Part shown: one piece after another, positions 16,342 to 25,190 of the stretch
How the letters are laid out: the number at the start of each line of letters is the position of its first letter
Position numbering within the stretch: position 1 is the stretch's first letter
DNA from: Hyphomicrobiales bacterium
Lineage (GTDB): Bacteria; Pseudomonadota; Alphaproteobacteria; Rhizobiales; Rhizobiaceae
NCBI GenBank assembly: GCA_900470285.1
Contig: UCAG01000001.1
Coordinates: forward strand, 248,001-312,000
DNA length: 64,000 nt
Reading direction: 5' to 3'
The notes under the pieces: generated by a model
What the model was told of the DNA's origin: nothing
Seen by the model: only the letters and a program-made list of their open reading frames with translations
Database searches by the model: none
Translations under genes and position numbers: made by a program

Positions 16342-17274
16342 ATGAAACTTTTCGCGGGCAACTCCAATCGTGTCCTAGCAGAATCCGTCGCAAAACATCT
16401 GAATATTCCGCTCGGCAAAGCCGTTGTAAAGCGTTTTGCCGATCAGGAAATCTTCGTAGAAATTCAGGAAAATGTGCGCGGTGAGGACGTTTTCGTTCTG
16501 CAGTCCACCTCTTATCCTACCAATGATCACCTGATGGAACTGCTGATCATGATCGATGCATTCCGCCGCTCTTCAGCGCGCCGCATCACCGCAGTGCTCC
16601 CTTATTACGGCTATGCCCGTCAGGATCGTAAACCTGGCCCGCGCACACCGATTTCCGCCAAGCTGGTTGCCAATCTCATCACCGAAGCCGGTGCAAACCG
16701 CGTTCTGACCCTTGATCTTCATGCCGGTCAGATTCAGGGCTTCTTCGATATCCCGACAGACAATCTCTATGCCGTTCCGGTTATCGCCCGCGATGTTAAA
16801 GCCAATTACGATACATCCAATGTAATGGTGGTTTCGCCGGACGTTGGCGGTGTGGTACGTGCCCGCTCGCTGGCCAAGCGCATTGATGCGCAGCTGGCAA
16901 TCGTTGACAAGCGTCGTGATCGTCCGGGTGAATCGGAAGTGATGAATGTCATCGGTGATGTGACCGGCAAAGACTGCCTGCTGTTTGACGATATCGTTGA
17001 TTCCGGCGGCACACTCTGCAATGCGGCTGAAGCTCTGCTGGCCAAAGGTGCAACCAGCGTTACCGCCTATATCACCCATGGTGTTCTCTCCGGCGGCGCG
17101 ATTGCCCGTATCACCAATTCCAAGCTGAAAGAGCTGGTTATCACCGATTCCATCCAGCCAACCGCTGCAATCGATCAGGCACACAATATCCGTGTCCTCT
17201 CGATCTCCGGCCTGATCGGTGAAGCGATTGCCCGCACCGCTGCGGAAGAATCCGTATCCAGCCTGTTTGACTAA
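16342..17274 (+). CDS. prs: Ribose-phosphate pyrophosphokinase
   Basis: A 310-residue PRPP synthetase that makes phosphoribosyl pyrophosphate from ribose 5-phosphate and ATP for nucleotide, His and Trp synthesis. The N-terminus [20 protein letters not shown] is typical. The flexible loop region holds [21 protein letters not shown] is the family signature, and the PRPP-binding loop is [11 protein letters not shown]. Length is usual for class I enzymes. Monocistronic, with a strong terminator. Confidence 0.97.
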   Translation: MKLFAGNSNRVLAESVAKHLNIPLGKAVVKRFADQEIFVEIQENVRGEDVFVLQSTSYPTNDHLMELLIMIDAFRRSSARRITAVLPYYGYARQDRKPGPRTPISAKLVANLITEAGANRVLTLDLHAGQIQGFFDIPTDNLYAVPVIARDVKANYDTSNVMVVSPDVGGVVRARSLAKRIDAQLAIVDKRRDRPGESEVMNVIGDVTGKDCLLFDDIVDSGGTLCNAAEALLAKGATSVTAYITHGVLSGGAIARITNSKLKELVITDSIQPTAAIDQAHNIRVLSISGLIGEAIARTAAEESVSSLFD

Positions 17275-17296
17275 CAACTGTCAGTCATATGAATTG

Positions 17297-17326
17297 AAAA
17301 AGCCGGATCAGTGATCCGGCTTTTTT
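17297..17326 (+). terminator. Terminator of prs
   Basis: AAGCCGGAT / ATCCGGCTT stem with a short loop and a 6-T run. Confidence 0.92.
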
Positions 17327-17348
17327 GTTTTCTTCTTCATAAAGACAG

Positions 17349-17380
17349 TGCATTCTCCTCATCAAACGGAGGAGAATGCA
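17349..17380 (+). promoter_or_regulatory. Perfect hairpin enclosing the glutathione transferase SD
   Basis: TGCATTCTCCTC (17349-17360) pairs perfectly over 12 bp with GAGGAGAATGCA (17369-17380), with an 8-nt loop. The right arm contains the whole GGAGGAG Shine-Dalgarno of the gene starting at 17383. In the folded mRNA the SD would be hidden. It could be an RNA thermometer, a translational switch, or a DNA operator palindrome. Confidence 0.7.
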
Positions 17381-17382
17381 TC

Positions 17383-18003
17383 ATGTCAGATCCTATACTC
17401 TATACAAATCCGATGTCGCGCGGACGTATTGCCCGCTGGATGCTGGAAGAAACCGGCACTGCCTACACAACGCAGCTCGTCCCTTTCGGTCCGGTTATGA
17501 AAGACGCGGAATACCGGTCGATTAATCCGATGGGCAAAGTACCGGCACTTCAGCATAACGATCACATCATCACCGAAACGGCTGCAATCATCGCCTATCT
17601 CGCCGATGTGTTTCCGGATGCTAAGCTCGCACCAACCGCAGACGAGCGGGCAAAATATTATCGCTGGCTGTTTTTCGGCGCAGGGCCTGTAGAAGCGGCT
17701 GTCAGCAACCATGCCAGCGGCTTTAATCCGACAGAAGAACAGGGCCGGTTTATCGGATACGGCTCCTATGAAACCGTTATGGATGTGCTGGATCAGGCGC
17801 TGTCAGAAACACCCTACATCACCGGCGACCGCTTTACCGCAGCCGATGTCTATGTTGGTGCGCAAGTAAATTTCGGATTGGGGTTCAATACAATTGAAAA
17901 ACGCCCGAGCTTTATCGCTTACAGCCAGAGACTTCTGGAACGCCCTGCCCTGCAACGGGCAACAGCGCTCGATGATGCCGATATGGCGAAAATGAAAGCC
18001 TGA
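17383..18003 (+). CDS. Glutathione S-transferase family protein
   Basis: A 206-residue GST with the N-terminal thioredoxin-like domain (ILYTNPMSRGRIARWMLEE, then VPALQHNDHIITETAAI, the glutathione-binding Glu-Thr/Ser region) and the all-helical C-terminal domain (YITGDRFTAADVYVG). Cytoplasmic; the substrate is unknown. The start at 17383 is set by a strong SD (GGAGGAG) 7 nt upstream. That SD lies in a perfect 12-bp hairpin, so translation may be controlled. It stands alone between the prs terminator and the convergent ATPase gene, whose stop is adjacent. Confidence 0.92.
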   Translation: MSDPILYTNPMSRGRIARWMLEETGTAYTTQLVPFGPVMKDAEYRSINPMGKVPALQHNDHIITETAAIIAYLADVFPDAKLAPTADERAKYYRWLFFGAGPVEAAVSNHASGFNPTEEQGRFIGYGSYETVMDVLDQALSETPYITGDRFTAADVYVGAQVNFGLGFNTIEKRPSFIAYSQRLLERPALQRATALDDADMAKMKA

Positions 18004-19518
18004 TTATTCTGCAGCCTCGGCGCCGTCTGCACTTTCATCCGGTCCGTTCGGATCACCGGCTGCGGTTTCACAGCCCATATCGGGAAATGCAACAATACGC
18101 ATGCCCTTAAAGTCATTTCGCACAACCAGCAGACCGCGCTCTTCAAAATAAGTCAGCAGACGACGGGCGCGGCTGGTGGAGTGACTGCCATAGGCACGCG
18201 CCAATGTGGCATCAGACGGACATGGCGCACCTTTGACCGCAGCCTGCGCCACAATCAGGAACACGCCCTGCACATCATCGGTCAGGCTTTCTGACAATTG
18301 CAGTGCAGTCTGCCACTTCTCATCATCAATCAGCTCGTCCCCGCCGCTGGCCTGCGCCACAGCAAGACGACGACGGAATGCCGGTAACGCCAGTGGTTCC
18401 CCCGGCACACGATGAATACGGCAGCGCACCAGAAAATCCTGATACAGCACCGCAACAGTACGATAGGCGGCTTCCGGATCTTCAATGATCTCGGTCATCA
18501 CCTTATCCAGCAGCTCTTCACGCTCGGCTTCCACCAAGCCCGGAAACAGCGGCTCATCCGGCACTTCGGTTTCCGGCTTGGCTTTGACCACCTGCTCCAG
18601 AATTTCAGCAATCGGGCGCGGCGGCGGTGGCGGTGGCGGCGGACGACGCACAATCATCTTCGCTTCTTGCGCACTCGGCGTAAAAATCAGATCAGCCGCA
18701 TCAATCGGAGAATCCGGCAAGGGCATCAGTTTCGGACTGGATGAACGCGCAGAGGTCTCAACCTTACCGATTTTCACCGGCAGCGGACGGCGCGACAAAG
18801 CAGGCCCCAGTGCCACAAAATGACCACGCTGCAAATCACGGAATTGCTCGGCCTGACGGCGATCCATACCCAGCAGATCGGCCGCACGCGCCATATCAAT
18901 ATCAAGAAAGGTACGCCCCATCAGAAAATTGGAGGCTTCAGCCGCAACGTTTTTGGCAAGCTTTGCCAGACGCTGCGTGGCAATCACACCGGCCAGTCCG
19001 CGCTTACGCCCGCGACACATCAGATTGGTCATCGCGCTCAGCGAGATTTTACGCGCTTCATCGGAGACTTCACCACCGACAGAAGGTGCAAAAAGCTGCG
19101 CTTCATCGACAACCACTAGCATCGGATACCAATAATCACGGTCGGCATCGAACATACCGTTGAGGAATGCCGCGGCGGCCTTCATCTGCTGGTCAATATC
19201 TAACCCTTCAAGATTAACCACCACCGACACACGATGCTGACGGATACGCTGGGCAATACGCGTCAGTTCAGCCTCGGTGCGTGCAGCATCAACCACCACA
19301 TGGCCATAGACATCGGCCAATGTGACAAAATCGCCTTCAGGATCAATGATACATTGCTGCACCCACGGCGCGCTCTGCTCCAGCAAGCGGCGCAGCAGAT
19401 AGGATTTACCGGAACCGGAATTACCCTGAACCAGCAGACGTGTGGCCAGAAGCTCTTCGAGATCGAGCATAGCCGCGGTGCCGTTCGTTGTGGCTCCCAT
19501 GTCGATGCCGACCTTCAT
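18004..19518 (-). CDS. HerA-like ATPase with C-terminal winged helix
   Basis: A 504-residue P-loop ATPase of the HerA/DUF87-like type. Walker A is GNSGSGKSYLL (residues ~33-43), Walker B is MLVVVDEAQLF and a sensor string is GVIATQRLAKL. A proline-rich linker (run of eight prolines) joins it to a ~200-residue C-terminal region that includes a predicted winged helix (DATLARAYGSHSTSRARRLL). An acidic tail follows. HerA relatives translocate DNA in repair or defence complexes, but no NurA-like partner is next to it. Conserved in Rhizobiales; function unknown. Convergent with the GST gene, whose stop abuts its own. Confidence 0.82.
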   Translation of the reverse strand: MKVGIDMGATTNGTAAMLDLEELLATRLLVQGNSGSGKSYLLRRLLEQSAPWVQQCIIDPEGDFVTLADVYGHVVVDAARTEAELTRIAQRIRQHRVSVVVNLEGLDIDQQMKAAAAFLNGMFDADRDYWYPMLVVVDEAQLFAPSVGGEVSDEARKISLSAMTNLMCRGRKRGLAGVIATQRLAKLAKNVAAEASNFLMGRTFLDIDMARAADLLGMDRRQAEQFRDLQRGHFVALGPALSRRPLPVKIGKVETSARSSSPKLMPLPDSPIDAADLIFTPSAQEAKMIVRRPPPPPPPPRPIAEILEQVVKAKPETEVPDEPLFPGLVEAEREELLDKVMTEIIEDPEAAYRTVAVLYQDFLVRCRIHRVPGEPLALPAFRRRLAVAQASGGDELIDDEKWQTALQLSESLTDDVQGVFLIVAQAAVKGAPCPSDATLARAYGSHSTSRARRLLTYFEERGLLVVRNDFKGMRIVAFPDMGCETAAGDPNGPDESADGAEAAE

Positions 19519-19891
19519 ATGACCTCCTGAAATACACGTGAAAAAACACCCTGATGAACGGGTGTGATAAAATAAGATTCGGGATATGGAACTTGTCTAT
19601 CAGCTATGTATCATAACACCAAGCCACGAAGCGCGCGCATTTATCACGGCTGCTGCGGAATACACAGCGACAGGCCATATAAGGCTCAAAAATGCCTGTC
19701 TTGTGCACAAAAACTTGCACTCACAGGTTTTATCGCTTATGAGAGCGCATCCGCGTAGACACCCTTGGAGGCAACGCGGAATGATATGCCCGCATCATCG
19801 CTGTTTTTGCTGCGTATTTCGCGGATATATCATGTTTCGGAATCTCACCTGATTTTGCGGAACACTCCAAATTACTTGATAAGGAAAAGCC
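19519..19891. other. Divergent promoter region of the ATPase and rplY
   Basis: 373 bp without a gene. A TCCGCGT / ACGCGGA inverted repeat near 19750-19779 could be a leader structure of the L25 gene. SD AAGGAAAA precedes the rplY ATG. Confidence 0.4.
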
Positions 19892-20188
19892 ATGAGCGAA
19901 GTTAAAACTCTCAAGGCCGTAAAACGCGAACGGGCTGGTAAGGGGTCCTCCCGTGCACTTCGCGACAACGGTCAGATTCCAGCAGTCATCTACGGTGACA
20001 AGCAGCCTGCTATTTCGGTCGCTATCGACTATAAAACCATTTACTACCTGATCTATGGCGGCGGCTTCAAGTCTACCGTTTTCAACATTGATGTTGACGG
20101 CCAGACCATCAAAGTTCAGCCTAAAGACTACCAGATGGATCGCGTTAAAGACACGCCTCTGCACGTAGACTTCATCCGCGTAGCATAA
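19892..20188 (+). CDS. rplY: Ribosomal protein L25, short form without the CTC domain
   Basis: A 98-residue 5S rRNA-binding protein of the large subunit. The L25 N-terminal domain is complete: [27 protein letters not shown], and [18 protein letters not shown]. In most Rhizobiales this gene encodes about 200 residues with a C-terminal TL5/CTC domain. Here a stop follows directly after DFIRVA, at the domain border. The next 120 bp hold a terminator and no trace of the missing domain in any frame. The result resembles the single-domain L25 of E. coli. Deletion or replacement is inferred. Confidence 0.92.
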   Translation: MSEVKTLKAVKRERAGKGSSRALRDNGQIPAVIYGDKQPAISVAIDYKTIYYLIYGGGFKSTVFNIDVDGQTIKVQPKDYQMDRVKDTPLHVDFIRVA

Positions 20189-20218
20189 ATTTCAAGCCTT
20201 CAGGCTTCTGATTTATCA

Positions 20219-20249
20219 AACATCTCCGGTGCAAACCGGAGATGTTTTT
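20219..20249 (+). terminator. Terminator of rplY
   Basis: ACATCTCCGGT / ACCGGAGATGT, 11-bp perfect stem, loop GCAA, T run. Confidence 0.92.
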
Positions 20250-20309
20250 GTTTGTGATACCAGCACAGCCTGATAAAACGCTTGCCATATCTAATTCTCG
20301 GAGACGACC

Positions 20310-21050
20310 ATGCTGCTGATAACCGGCCTCGGCAATCCCGGTGCGCAATATGCGCGAAATCGTCATAATATCGGTTTTATGGCCGTGGATGAAATTCATG
20401 CCCGCCATCGCTTTTCGCCATGGTCGAAAAAGTTTCAGGGCTTGATTTCCGAAGGCATGATCGACGGCGAGAAAGTACTGCTGCTCAAGCCGCAAACTTT
20501 TATGAACCTTTCCGGTCAGTCTGTCGGCGAAGCGATGCGTTTCTATAAGCTGGCAATCAGCGATCTCATTGTAGTCTATGACGAGCTTGATCTGCCGCCA
20601 GCTAAATTGCGTGTCAAAGCCGGTGGCAGTGCCAATGGCCATAATGGTATCAAGTCCATCGACCAGCATATGCACGGGTTGCTGAACTCCAAGGAATATC
20701 GTCGTATGCGGCTGGGTATCGGTCATCCGGGTTCGAAAGATCTGGTGCATCATTATGTGCTGGGTGATTTTGCCAAAGCCGACAATGAATGGCTGGATCT
20801 GCTCTTTACCGGCATTGCTGACAATCTGTCCTATCTCGTCAAAAAAGACGATAACGGCTTTATGAATAAGCTATCGCTTGCCATGGGCGGCAAGCAGGAT
20901 GCCAAAGCGGAAGCACCGGTAAAAGCTGCGCCCAAAGCCCAGAGCCATATCCGTCAGGCACGGCAAAATAATACGATTGCCCCCAAAGTTCCAACAACCG
21001 GCCCTATGGCCGATATGCTGGCCAAACTCTTCGGCAAAAAGGGCGACTAA
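20310..21050 (+). CDS. pth: Peptidyl-tRNA hydrolase
   Basis: A 246-residue enzyme that releases peptidyl-tRNAs dropped from ribosomes. [18 protein letters not shown] includes the catalytic His in RHNIGF, YDELDLP holds the catalytic Asp, and [10 protein letters not shown] is the substrate-binding string. It is longer than the E. coli enzyme (194) because of a basic, Ala/Lys-rich C-terminal extension, common in alphaproteobacteria. It follows rplY, the usual gene order, but with a terminator between them. Confidence 0.96.
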   Translation: MLLITGLGNPGAQYARNRHNIGFMAVDEIHARHRFSPWSKKFQGLISEGMIDGEKVLLLKPQTFMNLSGQSVGEAMRFYKLAISDLIVVYDELDLPPAKLRVKAGGSANGHNGIKSIDQHMHGLLNSKEYRRMRLGIGHPGSKDLVHHYVLGDFAKADNEWLDLLFTGIADNLSYLVKKDDNGFMNKLSLAMGGKQDAKAEAPVKAAPKAQSHIRQARQNNTIAPKVPTTGPMADMLAKLFGKKGD

Positions 21051-21244
21051 ACACAAAACGCGCTGCAAGCTGCAAATTTCAGCGGCTTTTTCCCGCAATT
21101 TACACCACTGCCCTTGACCTGTGCTTACCCCATAGCGCATAGGCAATGGCAATATTCATTACGTTTCATGCTGAAGGATAAGGGCTGAACCGCACCATTG
21201 CCGGTCGTTCTTAAAATTCGCACCAGACCGGATAAGGTTCTATC

Positions 21245-22348
21245 ATGGGTTTCAAATGCGGTATCGTTGGCCTGCCAAATGTCGGCAAGTCCACCCTCTT
21301 CAACGCACTGACCAAAACTGCTGCGGCACAGGCTGCAAACTATCCTTTCTGCACCATTGAGCCGAATACCGGTGAAGTTGCAGTGCCGGACAGCCGTATG
21401 CGCCAGATCGCCGATATTGCCGGTTCAAAAGAACTGATCCCGACCCGTATCAACTTTGTTGATATTGCCGGTCTGGTACGCGGCGCTTCCAAGGGTGAAG
21501 GTCTGGGCAATCAGTTCCTCGCCAATATCCGTGAAGTCGACGCCATTGTTCATGTGCTGCGCTGCTTTGAAGACGATGACATCACCCATGTTGAAGGCCG
21601 TATTGATCCGGTCTCCGATGCGCAGACTGTTGAAACAGAATTGATGCTCTCGGATCTCGAAAGCCTTGAGCGCCGTATCGTGCAGATCCGCAAGCGCGCA
21701 ACAGGTAAAGACAAGGAAGCAACAACCGTTCTGCCGATGATGGAAGAATCCCTGAAGCTGCTTCAGAATGGTGAGCCTGTCCGTATGCTGCTGAAAGGCA
21801 TTGCACCGGATGATCTGCTGATCCTCAAGGGTCTGAACCTGCTGACTTCCAAACCCGTGCTTTATGTCTGCAATGTCGCCGAAGGTGATGCAGCAAACGG
21901 CAACGAACACACTGAAGCTGTTGCCAAAATGGCAAAAGAACAGGGTGCGGAAACTGTTATAATTTCCGCTGCAATTGAAGCGGAAGTTTCGCAGCTGCCT
22001 GATGAAGATGCACAGCTGTTCCTTGGCGAAATGGGTTTGGAAGAGCCAGGTCTCGATCGCCTGATCCGTGCGGGTTACACCCTGCTTGATCTGATCACCT
22101 ATTTCACAGCAGGACCAAAAGAAACCCGTGCATGGACTGTTCATCGCGGCGCGAAAGCTCCGCAGGCTGCCGGTGTGATCCATACGGATTTTGAACGCGG
22201 CTTCATCCGCGCGCAGACCATCGCCTTCAACGACTACGTTACCTTTAAAGGTGAAGTCGGCGCCAAAGAAGCCGGTAAAGCCCGCGATGAAGGCAAGGAA
22301 TATGTTGTGCAGGACGGCGATGTGATGCTGTTCAAATTCAACACCTGA
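21245..22348 (+). CDS. ychF: Redox-regulated ATPase YchF
   Basis: A 367-residue Obg-like (OLA1/YchF) P-loop protein that hydrolyses ATP rather than GTP. G1 is GLPNVGKSTLFNAL, the family string NYPFCTIEPN follows, and G3 is DIAGLVRGASKGEGLGN. A coiled-coil insert (ESLERRIVQIRKR) and a C-terminal TGS domain ending in VQDGDVMLFKFN complete it. It binds ribosomes and affects stress responses. It follows pth in the order rplY-pth-ychF, conserved in the group. Confidence 0.97.
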   Translation: MGFKCGIVGLPNVGKSTLFNALTKTAAAQAANYPFCTIEPNTGEVAVPDSRMRQIADIAGSKELIPTRINFVDIAGLVRGASKGEGLGNQFLANIREVDAIVHVLRCFEDDDITHVEGRIDPVSDAQTVETELMLSDLESLERRIVQIRKRATGKDKEATTVLPMMEESLKLLQNGEPVRMLLKGIAPDDLLILKGLNLLTSKPVLYVCNVAEGDAANGNEHTEAVAKMAKEQGAETVIISAAIEAEVSQLPDEDAQLFLGEMGLEEPGLDRLIRAGYTLLDLITYFTAGPKETRAWTVHRGAKAPQAAGVIHTDFERGFIRAQTIAFNDYVTFKGEVGAKEAGKARDEGKEYVVQDGDVMLFKFNT

Positions 22349-22369
22349 TTTTATATATCACCGAATTTA

Positions 22370-22395
22370 AAGCCCTGCTCTGCAGGGCTTTTTTT
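22370..22395 (+). terminator. Terminator of ychF
   Basis: AAGCCCTGC / GCAGGGCTT stem, 3-nt loop, long T run. Confidence 0.92.
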
Positions 22396-22524
22396 GTATC
22401 TGTGCAATTTAACAAAACATCATTTGACGTTTACGTAAAAGATCATAGGATACAACACCGAAAGCAAAGCAGCCACATATCACTATTGCACGGCAGCTTG
22501 TCATATAAACGGAGGAGAGCGCCG

Positions 22525-22986
22525 TTGAGCCAGCCCCATTTCACCTATAATGATTTTATCGTCGGCGACAGCCTGCAACTCGGCTCCAGGCTGGTGACTG
22601 CAGAAGAAGTCATTGCCTTTGCCAGCGAGTTTGACCCGCAACCTTTTCATATGAGCGAGGAGGCAGGCAAGGCGTCTATTCTCGGCGGCCTCTCCGCTTC
22701 CGGCTGGCATACCTGTGCCATGCTGATGCGTATGATGGCTGACCGGTTTATCAGTAATTCCGACAGTCAGGGTGCACCCGGTGTGGAATATGTCAAATGG
22801 CTGAAACCTGTATTGGCCGGAGACACAATCAGCGCAACCACAACAGTGCTGGAAAAGCGTATCTCTCGCTCACAGCCTGCACTCGGCATCATCCGGCTGA
22901 ACCACAAAATCACCAACCAGAACGACATTCCGGTTTGTGAAGCACAGGGTTCAATTTTCATGCGCGTGAATATTCAGGAGGCGTGA
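22525..22986 (+). CDS. MaoC-like dehydratase, first of a tandem pair
   Basis: A 153-residue hot-dog-fold hydratase. The (R)-hydratase signature is seen as FDPQPFH, with the usual catalytic Asp and His, followed by GGLSASGWHT. The start is TTG at 22525: a strong SD (GGAGGAG) lies 7 nt upstream, and the frame further up has no such signal. It is followed after 1 bp by a second MaoC-like gene, so the two are probably co-translated and may form a heteromeric hydratase. The substrate (an enoyl-CoA or similar) is not known. Confidence 0.87.
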   Translation: MSQPHFTYNDFIVGDSLQLGSRLVTAEEVIAFASEFDPQPFHMSEEAGKASILGGLSASGWHTCAMLMRMMADRFISNSDSQGAPGVEYVKWLKPVLAGDTISATTTVLEKRISRSQPALGIIRLNHKITNQNDIPVCEAQGSIFMRVNIQEA

Positions 22987-22987
22987 T

Positions 22988-23473
22988 ATGGAAAAGACCA
23001 GCAAGCCATCCATTCTTGAAGAGAATATCGGCAAAACAGTTACCATCGGCTCTTATGAATTTACCGAGGCGAAGATTATCCGCTTTGCAGAAAAATATGA
23101 CCCGCAGGTCTTTCATACCGATCCGGTTGCAGCCAAAGAAAGTTTTTTCGGTGCACTCTGCGCCTCAGGCTGGCACACCACTGCGGTCTGGATGCGCCTG
23201 AATGTGCAATCCATGATTGGTATAATTAAAACCTGCATGGAGCGCGGAGAAACGCCGCCGGTTTTCGGCCCCTCACCCGGTTTTGAAAATTTGCGCTGGG
23301 AGCATCCGGTCTTTGCAGGCGATGTGATCGCCTATACCGCACAGATCACCGGCATTCGCCCGCTAGCGACAAAACCGGGCTGGTCTATGCTCAGTCATCA
23401 CTCCACAGGCACAAACCAGCATGGTGAGCGCGTGATGCAATTTGACGGCGCCGCTCTGGTAAAGCTGCCCTGA
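22988..23473 (+). CDS. MaoC-like dehydratase, second of a tandem pair
   Basis: A 161-residue hot-dog-fold protein related to its upstream neighbour. It carries YDPQVFHTD and FGALCASGWHTTAVWMR, matching the DPQ-FH and SGWHT elements of the first copy. Both active-site strings are retained, so neither looks like a dead paralogue. SD GGAGG lies within the end of the preceding gene. Similar pairs of short MaoC proteins are seen in Rhizobiales, and heterodimers are known for other MaoC families. A specific pathway cannot be assigned from context. Confidence 0.87.
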   Translation: MEKTSKPSILEENIGKTVTIGSYEFTEAKIIRFAEKYDPQVFHTDPVAAKESFFGALCASGWHTTAVWMRLNVQSMIGIIKTCMERGETPPVFGPSPGFENLRWEHPVFAGDVIAYTAQITGIRPLATKPGWSMLSHHSTGTNQHGERVMQFDGAALVKLP

Positions 23474-23494
23474 TCGCAAGCATATTAGAAATAT

Positions 23495-23528
23495 AAAAAA
23501 GCCTGCCTGGTTGCTCAGGCAGGCTTCT
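23495..23528. terminator. Bidirectional terminator between MaoC pair and apt
   Basis: GCCTGCCTG / CAGGCAGGC, 9 bp with a 6-nt loop. An A run on the left gives a T run for the minus strand (apt). Confidence 0.88.
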
Positions 23529-23552
23529 TATTAATTTCACAGATAAGAAGAC

Positions 23553-24098
23553 TTAATCGCCTTCAAATTCCAGCAAGGTGCGAACCTGCACACCGAGCTC
23601 TTCCAGTTTCTTGCGTCCGCCAAGATCAGGCAGATCGATAATGAAACAGGCCGCAACAATTTCAGCTTTCATCTGACGCAGCAGATTGACCGCAGCAACA
23701 GCTGTACCGCCGGTTGCGATCAGATCGTCAACGAGAATGACCCGTTCGCCCGGATGAATTGCATCACTGTGCATTTCCATTTCATCCAGACCATATTCCA
23801 GACTATAGGCAATGCGTACAGTCTCAAAAGGCAGTTTGCCTTTTTTACGGATCGGCACGAAACCGGCCGACAACTGGTGCGCCATTGCGCCACCGAGAAT
23901 AAAGCCACGGGCCTCTACGCCCGCAATCTTGTCAGCTTTGCCACCGGCAAAAGGAAATACCAGTTCATCAATCGCACGACGAAACGCTTGCGGATTCCCC
24001 ATCAGAGTTGTTACATCACGAAACATCACACCCGGATGCGGATAGTCCGGAATTGTACGCAAAGAAGCCTTCAGAAATTCTTGGGTCTCGTTATTCAT
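23553..24098 (-). CDS. apt: Adenine phosphoribosyltransferase
   Basis: A 181-residue purine salvage enzyme that makes AMP from adenine and [20 protein letters not shown] is the adenine-binding part. The PRPP loop is [18 protein letters not shown], and [11 protein letters not shown] is the flexible hood. Cytoplasmic dimer by family. It lies just downstream of the bc1 operon in the same direction, but a terminator at 24236 separates them. Confidence 0.97.
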   Translation of the reverse strand: MNNETQEFLKASLRTIPDYPHPGVMFRDVTTLMGNPQAFRRAIDELVFPFAGGKADKIAGVEARGFILGGAMAHQLSAGFVPIRKKGKLPFETVRIAYSLEYGLDEMEMHSDAIHPGERVILVDDLIATGGTAVAAVNLLRQMKAEIVAACFIIDLPDLGGRKKLEELGVQVRTLLEFEGD

Positions 24099-24235
24099 GG
24101 CAAATCCTTGCTTATCATTCTCTGGCCGTAATCAGCGACTGGCGGTTATCCGGCGGATAATAGCTCTATAGCGTTACATTTTCCTCTGCCTCTGCGTAAA
24201 CGCAGCGATACAGAGCCAACTTTCAAAACGTCACA

Positions 24236-24266
24236 TAAAAAAGGACGCCTTAAGCGCCCTTTTTCT
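24236..24266. terminator. Terminator of the petABC operon
   Basis: AAGGACGC / GCGCCCTT stem with one mismatch, loop CTTAA, and A and T runs on both sides. It follows the cytochrome c1 stop on the minus strand. Confidence 0.7.
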
Positions 24267-24300
24267 TATTTAAAGGATCACACGATCAGTGTGAAGCCAA

Positions 24301-25161
24301 TTAGTGCTTAATACCCGCAAAAACACGACGTTTCGTTGCGTAAACAATTGCCCCCAGCAACAGCAGGAACACAATAACGCGGAAACCGGTCTTCTTACGG
24401 GCTTCCATATGCGGCTCTGCAGCCCACATCAGGAAGGCAGAAATATCGCGCGAATATTGCTCAACCGTTTCCGGCGAACCGTCATCATAAGTCACCTGAC
24501 CGTCGCTGAGCGGCTTGGCCATAGCAAGTGACTTACCGGCAATAAAGGCAGGGTTATAATGCGTGCCTTCCGGAATTTGCATACCCGCAGGCGGTGTCTC
24601 ATCATAGCTGGTCAGCAGGGCGTGAATATAATCAGGACCCGCTTCCGCATATTGTGTGAAAATATCAAACACAAATGTCGGGAAGCCACGTTCAACACCA
24701 CGCGCCTTGGCGATCAGCGAGAAATCCGGCGGAACTGCATTATTATTGGCAGCCGCCGCAGCTTCCGCATTCGCGAAAGGTGACGGGAAATAATCGCCCG
24801 GACGCGCTGCACGGGTGAACATTTCACCATCAGCATTCGGACCATCCTGCACTTCATATTCCGCAGCGAAAGCTTTGATCTGGTCATCATTATAACCAAG
24901 ATCGCTCAGTGTGCGGAATGATACCAGTTTCATCGAGTGACAGGCGGAGCAGACTTCCTTGTAGATTTTCAGGCCGCGCTGCAACTGTGCCTTGTCATAG
25001 GTGCCGAAAGGCCCTGCAAATGACCAGCTTTCCTGTGTCGGATGCTTGATCGGGTAATGTGCCGGTTCTGCTTCACTGCCCGCAGTCTCAGCCTGTACAG
25101 CGCCCAGTGTGAGCGCTGTGGCCAGACCGAAAGCAGCAAGACCGGTAAAGAACATTTTCAT
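24301..25161 (-). CDS. petC: Cytochrome c1 of the bc1 complex
   Basis: A 286-residue haem-c subunit of ubiquinol-cytochrome c oxidoreductase. A signal peptide covers ~24 residues (cleaved after AVQA). The haem site is EVCSACHSMK (CxxCH). A C-terminal transmembrane anchor (GFRVIVFLLLLGAIVYA) is followed by a basic end. It passes electrons from the Rieske centre to soluble or membrane cytochrome c in the periplasm. It is third in petA-petB-petC, 29 bp after petB. In some Rhizobiales petB and petC are fused; here they are separate. Confidence 0.96.
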   Translation of the reverse strand: MKMFFTGLAAFGLATALTLGAVQAETAGSEAEPAHYPIKHPTQESWSFAGPFGTYDKAQLQRGLKIYKEVCSACHSMKLVSFRTLSDLGYNDDQIKAFAAEYEVQDGPNADGEMFTRAARPGDYFPSPFANAEAAAAANNNAVPPDFSLIAKARGVERGFPTFVFDIFTQYAEAGPDYIHALLTSYDETPPAGMQIPEGTHYNPAFIAGKSLAMAKPLSDGQVTYDDGSPETVEQYSRDISAFLMWAAEPHMEARKKTGFRVIVFLLLLGAIVYATKRRVFAGIKH

Positions 25162-25190
25162 AACTGTACTCTTCCTATCTGGTGCTGCAA

